DNA of 64,000 nt from Stenotrophomonas bentonitica (GTDB lineage Bacteria; Pseudomonadota; Gammaproteobacteria; Xanthomonadales; Xanthomonadaceae): positions 248,001 to 312,000 of the forward strand of contig NZ_JAAZUH010000003.1 in assembly GCF_013185915.1 (NCBI RefSeq), given 5' to 3'. Of this stretch, positions 1 through 7,406 are shown piece after piece. The position numbers and the translations under genes were made by a program. Each line of letters starts with the position of its first letter. Position 1 is the stretch's first letter. The notes beneath the pieces were generated by a model that was given only the letters and a program-made list of their open reading frames with translations, was not told the origin of the DNA and made no database searches.

Positions 1-112
1 CGGTGCGAGCCGTGGCGCCGGCAACGGTGCGCCGCGCGGCGGTGCGCCGTCGGGCCAGCGCCGTGGCGGTGGCGGCCGCGGTCCGGGCGGTGGTGGTCAT
101 CGCGCCGGTTGA
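1..112 (+). CDS. C-terminal end of an Arg/Gly-rich protein, probably a DEAD-box RNA helicase (partial)
   Basis: The reading frame that starts at base 2 runs into a TGA at 110-112. The visible 36 residues are almost entirely Gly, Arg, Ala and Pro with a G-G-G-R-G-P-G-G-G-G-H run, an RGG-type RNA-binding tail. In Xanthomonadaceae such tails are typical of RhlE-like DEAD-box helicases and of some RNA-binding proteins; the helicase core would lie left of the window, so the assignment is an inference. A strong terminator follows 21 bases downstream, which supports this being a real gene end. Confidence 0.6.
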   Translation, partial: GASRGAGNGAPRGGAPSGQRRGGGGRGPGGGGHRAG

Positions 113-133
113 TTCGAGCGGTTGGTGAAAGTG

Positions 134-163
134 AAAAAGGCGACGCATCTGCGTCGCCTTTTT
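134..163 (+). terminator. Rho-independent terminator after the RG-rich protein gene
   Basis: A 14-bp perfect stem (left arm 134-147, right arm 150-163) is G+C-rich in the centre and flanked by an A-run and a matching T-run. Because of the A and T runs it can work in both directions, so it may also stop readthrough from the leftward side. Confidence 0.85.
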
Positions 164-177
164 CGTTCCGGCACCGC

Positions 178-250
178 GATGACACGCGTGGCGTGTCACT
201 ACGCATCCGTGACCGTGGTCCGCGTAGAGACACGCCATGCGTGTCCCACG
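178..250. repeat. SMAG (GTAG) REP pair, 'gacacgcc-atgcgtgtc' class
   Basis: Two inverted copies lie here: one reads on the minus strand and ends in CTAC at about 199-202, the other starts GTAG at 224-227. Each GTAG is followed by a short palindrome gacacgc-n3-gcgtgtc. The two GTAG heads face each other, as in the pairs near 18.15 kb and 45.4 kb. This is the only content between the terminator and the peptidase gene. Confidence 0.8.
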
Positions 251-274
251 GAACGTCGCACCGGGCGTCGCCCA

Positions 275-2857
275 TCATCCCCGCGGCTTGGTCGGGTTCA
301 ACAGGTTTCCGAAGAACACCGCGTTCAACAGCAACCGCTCGGTGCCATGCCAGTACTTGCGGTGGGCCGGGTCATCGGCGAACAGCACTACGTTGCCCTG
401 CCCCTGCGGCGAGACCAGCAGCCAGGCGGCACCGGCCACGCGGGTGCGGTTGCTCTCCGACAGATACCCGTTCACCCGGGGCGTCTCGTCGATCCTCACC
501 ACCGTGGAAAAGGCATTGCGGCTCGGCTTGAAACTGATGCCGTTTTCCTTGTTCACCGCCAGCTGGTTGCGCGGCAGGCCGAAGCCCAGCGGGTGGCTGG
601 TGTCGACGTCGGCACTGAGGATGTTGCCGCTGACCCGCTCGATCGCGGCGATGTCGCGCTGGTCGCCGAAGGCGCGACGGGCGCTGTCGGGCTCCTTCTC
701 TTCGGCACCCAGCACTTCATCGCTGAGCTTCTGCTCGATGGCCCACTTGGACGCGCTGCCGTAGGTGACCAGCGAACCGCCGGCGTTGATCCAGCGCTTC
801 AGCGCAGCCACTGCAGCCGCATCCACGCCGCCGTAGGTGCCACCGGAGAGCACGATGGTGGTGTAGCGGTCCAGGTTGACCTTGCCCAGCTGCGCTGGGT
901 CCAGCTTGCTGGCCGGCAGCTGCACCTGCTGGTCGAGCAGGAACCACGCCGAGCCGATCTCGGTGGCGCTCACGCCCTCGCCCATCACCAGCGCCACCGC
1001 CGGCTTGCGCAGCGCCTTGACGCTGTCGCTGCCGAGGTCGATGCCGCTGCGGCTCTGACCGCTGGCCAGCGCATGCACCTGTACGCCGCTGCTGCGCGCC
1101 ACCTCGTCCACCACTGCCAGCAGTGCATCACCGGCCAAGGTCTGCCCGGCTACGGGAATCACCACGCTGCCGCGCGCGAAGGCCTGCTCGCCGCCTGCGG
1201 TAGCGGCGGTGAACGGCTGGAACGCGGCACGGGTTACCACGCCCCTGGCCTGCAGCGCGTACAGCGCTCGGCTGGCGTTGTAGTCGCGCCAGTCGAACAC
1301 GTAGGCGTAGCCCGCCTGGCCACCGCTTACGCCACCGCGTTCGGCCGGCAGTGCATTGATGCGTTCACCCGCATCCAAGCGGCTGCGGCTGCCGGCGAAG
1401 GCCAGTCCGTAGGCCGGCGCAATGGCATACGAGGTACTGCCGTAGAACACATCGCCCTTGATCGGCGGTGTTTCGGCGAAGATCGAATGCACCAGGCGGA
1501 ACTGCGGCTGCGCGGTTGGCACCACGTACGCACTGCCCGGTTCGAAGCGCTGACCGTCGACGGTCACTGAAGAGGTCAATGCCTGCACGGTGATCTGGTG
1601 CTGCAGCAGCAGGTCGAGCAGGCGCCGGGTCAGGCCCGGGTCCTTGGCGTCGCCGAACACGAACGCCTTCACCGGTTGCTGGTTGGCCTGCTTCAACGCC
1701 GACTGGAAGAATTCCTTCTGCAGCTTCAGCAGCCCCTCGCGCTCGGTGACCGCACCGCGCACGGTGCCCAGCCCGGTGGCGACCTGGTTGCGGATGGTGA
1801 AGGGGAAGGTCAGCAGGCCGTTCACCGATTCCTGCACGCGGCCGCGCGAGCTGGCCTGTTCCACGGTTACGCCTACCGCGCCGTGGAAGTCCGGATAGGT
1901 CGAGCCGTACACCGGCGAGAAGTTGTCGAAGTTTTCCCCGGTGTAATACAGCGAGCCGAGTGCATCCAGTGACTGCGCGTGATACTTCGCCAGGGTCTTG
2001 TTCCACTCATACGACGACGCCGGCAACAGGGGGCTGTGCATGCTCGCCGGCGACGGTTCGAAGTAGTAGGTGCTGTCCTTGCCCATTTCGTGGAAGTCGA
2101 TCTGGACGTTGGGGTACCACTGGTGGAAGTACGCGATCTTCGGACGCGTGTCCTGCTGGGTCAGCGCCAGCCAGTCGCGGTTGAGGTCGGTGAAGTAGTG
2201 GTTGGTGCGGCCCTGCGGGAACGGCTCCACGTGCTCCTTGTCGGCCGGGTCGGACGACGCCGGCGAGCTCGCATACGCGTTGTGCCAGCTCGCCGCGCGG
2301 TCGCGGCCGTCCGGGTTCTGCGCCGGGTCGAACAGCACCACCGCGCGGTCCAGCCACTGCGCGGTTTCGGCGCTGCGACTGGCCACCAGGTAGTAGGCGG
2401 TGAGCAGCGCGGCTTCGCCGCTGGAGGTTTCATTGCCATGCACGCTGTAGCCCAGCCACACCACCACCGGGCTGTTGCCCGCCGCCGACAGCGGCTGCGC
2501 CGGGTCGGCCAGGGTCACGTGCTGGCGGCGCAAAGACTCCAGCTGCTGCTGGTTCTGCGCCGACGTCACCGTGGCGATCAGCAGCGGACGCCCTTCGTAG
2601 CTGCTGCCGATGCGCTCGACCTTGATCTTGTCCGAGTGTTTCGCCAGCTCGTCGAAGTAGGCCACCAGCTGGTCATGCCGCGTGTAGCGGTTGCCGATCT
2701 CATAGCCCAGGAACTGCTGCGGGGTGGGAATGGCCGGATCGAAATCACCGGCCTTCGGGAAGAAATAGGCGCTTTGCGCGAACGCCGGCGCCGCCAGCAA
2801 CCACAACGAACCCAACAACCAGGCGATGGGACGCGACACACCACGGTACAAGGACAC
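275..2857 (-). CDS. Exported M14-family zinc carboxypeptidase
   Basis: About 860 residues. A signal peptide (basic start, hydrophobic stretch, cleavage near AFAQ-S) is followed by an M14 catalytic domain. Counting from the upstream TTG, visible zinc ligands are HGNE (H144, E147) and H260 in DFHEMG; NPDGRDR and the acidic VEQASSRG segment also fit the family. The C-terminal half is a long extension without a motif I recognise. The frame opens with TTG directly after the receptor stop, but a GTG four codons later has a GGGGG ribosome-binding site at good spacing, so I start there. It follows the TonB receptor immediately and should be co-transcribed, which suggests trimming of peptides in the periplasm or at the surface for uptake. 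Confidence 0.88.
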   Translation of the reverse strand: MSLYRGVSRPIAWLLGSLWLLAAPAFAQSAYFFPKAGDFDPAIPTPQQFLGYEIGNRYTRHDQLVAYFDELAKHSDKIKVERIGSSYEGRPLLIATVTSAQNQQQLESLRRQHVTLADPAQPLSAAGNSPVVVWLGYSVHGNETSSGEAALLTAYYLVASRSAETAQWLDRAVVLFDPAQNPDGRDRAASWHNAYASSPASSDPADKEHVEPFPQGRTNHYFTDLNRDWLALTQQDTRPKIAYFHQWYPNVQIDFHEMGKDSTYYFEPSPASMHSPLLPASSYEWNKTLAKYHAQSLDALGSLYYTGENFDNFSPVYGSTYPDFHGAVGVTVEQASSRGRVQESVNGLLTFPFTIRNQVATGLGTVRGAVTEREGLLKLQKEFFQSALKQANQQPVKAFVFGDAKDPGLTRRLLDLLLQHQITVQALTSSVTVDGQRFEPGSAYVVPTAQPQFRLVHSIFAETPPIKGDVFYGSTSYAIAPAYGLAFAGSRSRLDAGERINALPAERGGVSGGQAGYAYVFDWRDYNASRALYALQARGVVTRAAFQPFTAATAGGEQAFARGSVVIPVAGQTLAGDALLAVVDEVARSSGVQVHALASGQSRSGIDLGSDSVKALRKPAVALVMGEGVSATEIGSAWFLLDQQVQLPASKLDPAQLGKVNLDRYTTIVLSGGTYGGVDAAAVAALKRWINAGGSLVTYGSASKWAIEQKLSDEVLGAEEKEPDSARRAFGDQRDIAAIERVSGNILSADVDTSHPLGFGLPRNQLAVNKENGISFKPSRNAFSTVVRIDETPRVNGYLSESNRTRVAGAAWLLVSPQGQGNVVLFADDPAHRKYWHGTERLLLNAVFFGNLLNPTKPRG

Positions 2858-2869
2858 AGCAACCCCCAA

Positions 2870-5512
2870 TCAGAAGCGGTAATCGAAACCAACAGTGAAG
2901 TAGCGACCGCGCAGGTCGTACTGGCTGAAGTCGTACGGCGCACGGATGCCCGGGAACGAAGCGTCGTACGGCGGTTCCTCGTCGGCCAGGTTCTGGATCT
3001 TCGCGTACAAGGTCAGCTTCTCCAGCCCGGTGTAGGCCAGGTACAGGTCGAACTGGCTGTACGAATCGACGCGGTCCTGCACCGAGGTGGCCGCAGCGCT
3101 CGCCTTCTGGTCATAACCGCTGGTGTAGTACCAGGTCAGCGCAGTGCGGAAATCGCGGTACGTCCAGTCCAGCGAGGTGGTGGCCTTGTTGGCGGGAAGC
3201 GTGGCGCCGAGGTTGCTGCCGGCGTAGTCCACCAGCGGGCCACCGACCACGGTCGGGCGGCGGTAGTCGCGCACGTGGGTGAACGCGGTGGAGAGGGTGA
3301 AGTCGCCGGCGCGTTCGGTGGGGAAGCGCTGGCGCAGTTCCACGTCGAAACCGGAGGTCTTCAGCTCGCTCAGGTTCTGGTAGCGGTTGAACACCGCCAG
3401 CAGCTTGCCGCGCTCGTCGCGGGTGACCGCACCGGGCACGTCATTGGTGACCAGGGTCTGGGTGTTGTTGGTGCCGACCAGGTTTTCCAGTTCGATGCGG
3501 TAGTAGTCCACGCTCAGGCTGGTGTTGCTCCACGGCGACAGCACCACGCCAAGGTTGTAGCTTTTGGTGCGCTCGGGCTTGAGGTCGCTGTTGCCGACGG
3601 TGAAGAAGGTCGGATTCTGCCGCGAGCCGGGCACGTCCGGGTCGCGCGGGTCGATCACGCTGCCGTAGGCGATGCTGGTGCTGTTGGAGTTCTCCGACAG
3701 CGACGGTGCGCGGAAGCCCTTGGACGCGGCCGCACGCACCAGCAGGATGTCCCACGGCTGCCAGCGCAGGCTCAGCTTGGGCGAGAACGCATCGCCAAAG
3801 TCGCTGTAATGGTCGGCGCGCGCGGCCGCCTGCAGTTCCAGGCGTTCGGCCAGCGGCACGTTGACTTCGGCATACGCGGCGGTGACCTTGCGTTCGCCGT
3901 GCACTTCGGCAATCGCCGGGCGGATCTGCAGGCCGGCGTCGATCTGCCACGGGTTTTCCGAGTCCAGCTTTTCGCGGCGCCATTCGAGGCCGGCGGCGAA
4001 GCCGACCGGGCCGGCCCAGGTGCTGCCCAGGCCGCCGGAGATCTTGGCATCCACGCCCTGCAGCACCGACTCCGCCGGACGCAGCGTGCTCAGGTTGATG
4101 CTGTCGATCACCGCCTGCGGGGTGGCCGAGGGGTTGAGCAGGTTGTAGCTGCCGGTGGCCAGTGCGTCGGCCAGGGTCCAGCGGTTCGCGAAGCCGCCGG
4201 AGACGGTTTCGCGCTCGCTGCTGCGCGCGCCGAACGCGCCCACTTCCCAGTCCCAGTCCTGCAGGCTGCCGCGCAACCCGACCACGCCGCGGTAGGCGGT
4301 GGAACGGTTGGTCTTGAAGCTGGGGCCGAGGTTGAAGAAGGTGTATTCGATCGGGATGGGGCGCCCGTACGGATTGAACGGGCTGCTCGCCGGCAGGTTG
4401 GACGAGACCGGCTCGGCCAGCCCGGTGTCGGCGTTGAGCGCGAAGCGGCCGCTTTCCAGGGTGAAGAACGGGCTGCTGCCGAACCACGCCACGCCCTTGA
4501 TCTCGCTGTAGATCACTTCGCCGAACGCTTCGACGTTGTCGTTCACCTTGAAGGTGCCGTTGACGTAGGCCTGGTAGCGCTTGGTCGAGGGAATCAGCGT
4601 GGTGTAGGGCGCCAGGTTGTAGCCGCAGGTGTTGCCGGGCAGGCCGTCGATCGGCGCGCTGGCAACCAGCGTGGTGTTTTCCGGGCACTGGCCGTTGGCA
4701 TCGAGCATCGGCACCGAGGTGCCGTTGACCAGGAAGCGCGCGCCCTTGGCCGACCAGCCGTTCCAGCGGCCACCGGGCTTGTCGGTGTAGATGCCCGACT
4801 TAGTGAGGTCGCGCTGGTCCTGGTCCAGGCGTTCGCGGTTGTAGCCTTCCAGGCTGACCAGGATGTTGTAGCCATCCGCTTCAAGGTCGCCGATGCCGCC
4901 GATGAACTTGAGGTTCTGTTCGTCCAGCCCGCCCTGGTCGGCGGTGCCGACGCTGCCGCCGAGCTCGGCGCCTTCGAAGCCCTGCCGGGTGATGATGTTG
5001 ACCACGCCGGCCACGGCGTCGGAGCCGTACACGGCCGACGCGCCGTCCTTGAGCACTTCGATGCGCTCCACCGCGACCATCGGCAGTGCGTTGAGGTTGA
5101 CGAAGGTGTCGGACAGGCCACCGGCCGGGAAGCCGTAGTTGGCCAGGCGGCGGCCGTTGAGCAGCACCAGCGTGTTCTTCTGCGAGAGCCCGCGCAGGCC
5201 GATGCCGGCCGAGCCGGAAGCCCAGCCATTGTTGGTGGTTTCGTTGGCGGCGTTGCCGGTGTTGGCGCTGATCGAACGCAGCAGGTCGGCAACGGTGGCC
5301 TTGCCGGTGGCTTCGATCTCCTGGCGGCCGATCACCTGCACCGGGTTGGCGGTTTCGGTGTCGGTGCGCTTGATGTTGGAGCCGGTGACACGCACGGCGG
5401 CGAGGGTCTTGCTGTCGTTGGCGGCGTCAGCGGCGGCGTCTACGGCAAATGCAGGCAAAGGCGTAGCCAGAGCGGCGGAAAGCGCCGCTACAAGTAGGGT
5501 GTGCTTGGGCAT
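2870..5512 (-). CDS. TonB-dependent outer-membrane receptor
   Basis: 880 residues with a signal peptide (cleavage near AFA-VDA), a short N-terminal region ending in the V-R-V-T-G-S-N-I-K-R TonB-box type found in many xanthomonad receptors, a plug domain with NTLVLLNGRRLA and VERIEVLKDGASAVYGSDAVAGVVNII-type segments, and a 22-strand-type barrel ending in a C-terminal Phe (Y-R-F). This subgroup often takes up peptides or oligosaccharides; the substrate is not readable, but the adjoining M14 peptidase favours peptides. ATG start at 5512. It is divergent from queD, with repeated operator-like boxes in between. Confidence 0.92.
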   Translation of the reverse strand: MPKHTLLVAALSAALATPLPAFAVDAAADAANDSKTLAAVRVTGSNIKRTDTETANPVQVIGRQEIEATGKATVADLLRSISANTGNAANETTNNGWASGSAGIGLRGLSQKNTLVLLNGRRLANYGFPAGGLSDTFVNLNALPMVAVERIEVLKDGASAVYGSDAVAGVVNIITRQGFEGAELGGSVGTADQGGLDEQNLKFIGGIGDLEADGYNILVSLEGYNRERLDQDQRDLTKSGIYTDKPGGRWNGWSAKGARFLVNGTSVPMLDANGQCPENTTLVASAPIDGLPGNTCGYNLAPYTTLIPSTKRYQAYVNGTFKVNDNVEAFGEVIYSEIKGVAWFGSSPFFTLESGRFALNADTGLAEPVSSNLPASSPFNPYGRPIPIEYTFFNLGPSFKTNRSTAYRGVVGLRGSLQDWDWEVGAFGARSSERETVSGGFANRWTLADALATGSYNLLNPSATPQAVIDSINLSTLRPAESVLQGVDAKISGGLGSTWAGPVGFAAGLEWRREKLDSENPWQIDAGLQIRPAIAEVHGERKVTAAYAEVNVPLAERLELQAAARADHYSDFGDAFSPKLSLRWQPWDILLVRAAASKGFRAPSLSENSNSTSIAYGSVIDPRDPDVPGSRQNPTFFTVGNSDLKPERTKSYNLGVVLSPWSNTSLSVDYYRIELENLVGTNNTQTLVTNDVPGAVTRDERGKLLAVFNRYQNLSELKTSGFDVELRQRFPTERAGDFTLSTAFTHVRDYRRPTVVGGPLVDYAGSNLGATLPANKATTSLDWTYRDFRTALTWYYTSGYDQKASAAATSVQDRVDSYSQFDLYLAYTGLEKLTLYAKIQNLADEEPPYDASFPGIRAPYDFSQYDLRGRYFTVGFDYRF

Positions 5513-5577
5513 GAACTCGGTGGGGGTTGTGAGCGAGTAGTTCCGCAGTAGTCCATGCCAAGGGCTTAACGGGCCAA

Positions 5578-5631
5578 TAACATCGCTTCATGCGGATATA
5601 ACGAAAAGTAACATCTCTTCATCCGGATGGA
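5578..5631. promoter_or_regulatory. Two 23-bp direct repeats, operator candidate between the TonB receptor and queD
   Basis: Copies at 5578-5600 and 5609-5631 share the consensus taacatcKcttcatScggat, with about 20 of 23 positions identical, and lie 31 bp apart, close to three helical turns. The second copy contains the perfect palindrome catccggatg. The copies centre roughly 76 and 43-45 bp upstream of the predicted queD start site, so they are placed either to activate queD or to repress the receptor. I cannot name the regulator. Confidence 0.55.
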
Positions 5632-5652
5632 TATGTTTTTGTTGGATGGCCG

Positions 5653-5658
5653 TACAAT
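5653..5658 (+). promoter_or_regulatory. -10 box of queD (leaderless transcript candidate)
   Basis: A TACAAT hexamer lies only 6 bases before the queD ATG at 5665, so the usual start of transcription coincides with the A of the ATG. There is no Shine-Dalgarno sequence in the gap (ggcggc). No good -35 hexamer is visible at 16-18 bp; the second direct-repeat box ends near that position instead. Confidence 0.5.
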
Positions 5659-5664
5659 GGCGGC

Positions 5665-6018
5665 ATGGAAATCTTCAAAGTCTTTACCCTCGAAGCGGCC
5701 CACCGCCTGCCCAACGTGCCGCCGGGCCACAAGTGCGCGCGCCTGCACGGCCATTCGTTCCGGGTGGAACTGAAGGTCGAAGGCGAGCCGGGCGAACACA
5801 CCGGCTGGATCATGGATTTCGGCGACGTCAAAGCGGCCTTCAAGCCGATCTACGACCGCCTGGACCACCACTACCTCAACGACATTCCCGGCCTGGAGAA
5901 CCCGACCAGCGAAGTGCTGGCGCGGTGGATCTGGAATGAGCTCAAGCCGAGCCTGCCGGCGCTGAGCGAGGTGACCGTGCATGAGACCTGCACCTCGGGC
6001 TGCCGCTACCGCGGCTGA
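5665..6018 (+). CDS. queD: 6-carboxy-5,6,7,8-tetrahydropterin synthase
   Basis: 117 residues, the normal length for QueD. It converts 7,8-dihydroneopterin triphosphate to 6-carboxytetrahydropterin in the queuosine (7-deazaguanine) pathway. Zinc ligands H13 and the H-G-H pair near residues 29-31 are present, as are the catalytic Cys in [10 protein letters not shown], the DHHYLND segment and the terminal VHETCTSG with the catalytic Glu. Other queuosine genes are not in the window. It is transcribed away from the TonB receptor and probably starts without a leader. Confidence 0.93.
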   Translation: MEIFKVFTLEAAHRLPNVPPGHKCARLHGHSFRVELKVEGEPGEHTGWIMDFGDVKAAFKPIYDRLDHHYLNDIPGLENPTSEVLARWIWNELKPSLPALSEVTVHETCTSGCRYRG

Positions 6019-6079
6019 GCGCCAACCCCTTGTTCCTGAACGGATTAGTTGGAACACCGGCGGGTTCAGAAATTAGTTG

Positions 6080-6115
6080 TTGCAATGCACCAAGATCGGC
6101 GTATGCTGCATTGCA
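6080..6115 (+). promoter_or_regulatory. Promoter of the 6.1-kb small RNA, straddled by a perfect 9-bp inverted repeat
   Basis: TTGCAA (6080-6085), a 16-bp spacer and TATGCT (6102-6107) form a sigma-70-like promoter, predicting a start near 6114. The arms tgcaatgca (6081-6089) and tgcattgca (6107-6115) are exact reverse complements; they overlap the -35 box and the start site, where a dimeric repressor or activator could sit. Confidence 0.55.
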
Positions 6116-6195
6116 TCAAACGGAATTTGCGTGGGTCCCTCCCCCCACGCAATCCAGGACCCGACAGAACCCTCCCTCTGTCGGGTCTTTTTTTT
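6114..6195 (+). ncRNA. Small RNA candidate with two C-rich hairpin loops (sX13-like)
   Basis: About 80 nt. Hairpin 1 has a perfect 9-bp stem (127-135 with 144-152 of the 6.1-kb block) and the 8-nt loop UCCCUCCC. Hairpin 2 has a perfect 11-bp stem (6158-6168 with 6177-6187), the 8-nt loop ACCCUCCC and eight U residues. Both loops are complementary to GGGAGG-type ribosome-binding sites. This is the design of C-rich-loop trans-acting sRNAs such as sX13 of Xanthomonas; I recall that RNA from the literature and cannot align it here. There is no open frame or ribosome-binding site in it. Confidence 0.65.
6158..6195 (+). terminator. Intrinsic terminator of the small RNA
   Basis: 11-bp perfect G+C-rich stem followed by eight T residues (6188-6195). 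It also serves as the second functional loop of the sRNA. Confidence 0.9.
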
Positions 6196-6204
6196 GCCCC
6201 GGGG

Positions 6205-7323
6205 TTACCGGGGCGTGGCCAGCGGCCTCACCACCTGCACCAGCGTCATCAAGGTCTTGCCCGGCTCTTCCCACGGCATCATGTGCGCGGAATGTTCGAA
6301 CCACACGCCTTGTTTGAAGGGCGCCTGCACGTTTTTCAACCAGCGTTCGGTGGGTGCCGTCGGGGTGGTGTAATCGTGGCGGCCCATGAACATCACCACC
6401 GGGATCGGGAAACGGGTGATCGGGTTGAAGTTCACCTTCAGCATCTGCGGCAGCAGCGGTCCCAGTGACAGCACGCTGCCTTTGTCGAGGTTGCAGCGGT
6501 CTGCATCGGTGTACTCCGGTGACAGCTTCGCGGCGCCGAAGTAGTACTTCGAATCATCGCGGTAGGCGGTCAGCCCGCCGTAGTACTGTGGCCAGGTGCG
6601 CGCGGTGATGATGCGTTCGCGCGTGATCGGGGTGTTGCCCGGGTACGGTGCAATGGCTTCCAGTTCGGCGACGGCCTTGGCGTTGCCGTGCGCTTTGGCC
6701 TGCGCCAGCCCGTAGTCGAAACTGATCTTCTCGTTCTCCACCTGGTTGATGATCTGCCCGATGCCCACGTAGGCATGGAACAGGTCCGGCCGCTTCAGCG
6801 CCGCCTGCATTGCCACGATGGTGCCCCAGCTGTGCGCCATCAGGATCACCTTGGGCTGGCCCAGGTGGGTGCGCAGGTGTTCGGCCACTTCGATGGCGTC
6901 GTCTATGTAACGCTCGATGGTCAGGGTCGGTGCGACCTGCTCCGGCGGCGCTTCGGCATACGTTTTCCCGGCGCCGCGCTGGTCCCAGTCGACAACGGTG
7001 AAGTATTCCTCCAGCGGACGCTGGAACTGCCACAGGCTGGGAGTGACCGGGCTGGCGGGGCCGCCGTGCACGAACAGCAGCACCGGGTTGGCCCGGTCGT
7101 CGCCGCGGATGGTCAGCCACTGGCGCAGCCCGCCGATGGGGGTGGCGTAGTGCTCCTGGATGCCGTTGGGCGTGGTGATCCGCTGCAGGTCGCGCACCAC
7201 CGCGCGTGCGGGTTCGAGGGCGGCGGTGTCAGGGCAGGTATCAGCCGCGACGGCGTTGCAGGCCAGCGCCATCAGGCCCAGCGCGGACAGGACGAAGCGT
7301 CGGCAGTTCGGGGCACTGGTCAT
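6205..7323 (-). CDS. Exported alpha/beta hydrolase, proline-iminopeptidase type (S33)
   Basis: 372 residues starting with a signal peptide (RRFVLSALGLMALACNAVAA). HGGPAS gives the oxyanion-hole motif of the proline iminopeptidase family (usually HGGPG). The nucleophile lies in AHSWG, where the first Gly of GxSxG is Ala. The acid and base are visible in GRHDYTTP and EHSAHMM. The cap domain has the expected length. It would remove N-terminal Pro or act on small esters in the periplasm. It is a single gene, convergent with the sRNA. Confidence 0.8.
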   Translation of the reverse strand: MTSAPNCRRFVLSALGLMALACNAVAADTCPDTAALEPARAVVRDLQRITTPNGIQEHYATPIGGLRQWLTIRGDDRANPVLLFVHGGPASPVTPSLWQFQRPLEEYFTVVDWDQRGAGKTYAEAPPEQVAPTLTIERYIDDAIEVAEHLRTHLGQPKVILMAHSWGTIVAMQAALKRPDLFHAYVGIGQIINQVENEKISFDYGLAQAKAHGNAKAVAELEAIAPYPGNTPITRERIITARTWPQYYGGLTAYRDDSKYYFGAAKLSPEYTDADRCNLDKGSVLSLGPLLPQMLKVNFNPITRFPIPVVMFMGRHDYTTPTAPTERWLKNVQAPFKQGVWFEHSAHMMPWEEPGKTLMTLVQVVRPLATPR

Positions 7324-7406
7324 CAGTCGTTCCTCGCGCGTCGGTAGGCTTCATTGCAACCGGTTGCGGACCGCATCCCCAGTGCCGGTGGTCGCCATGA
7401 CCACGG

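Noticed and set aside
1979..5497. An open frame of about 1170 codons on the + strand, opposite the TonB receptor and the peptidase
   Set aside because: Composition is Arg/Val/Gly/Ala-heavy with no domain; it is the antisense of well-supported genes and a by-product of high GC.
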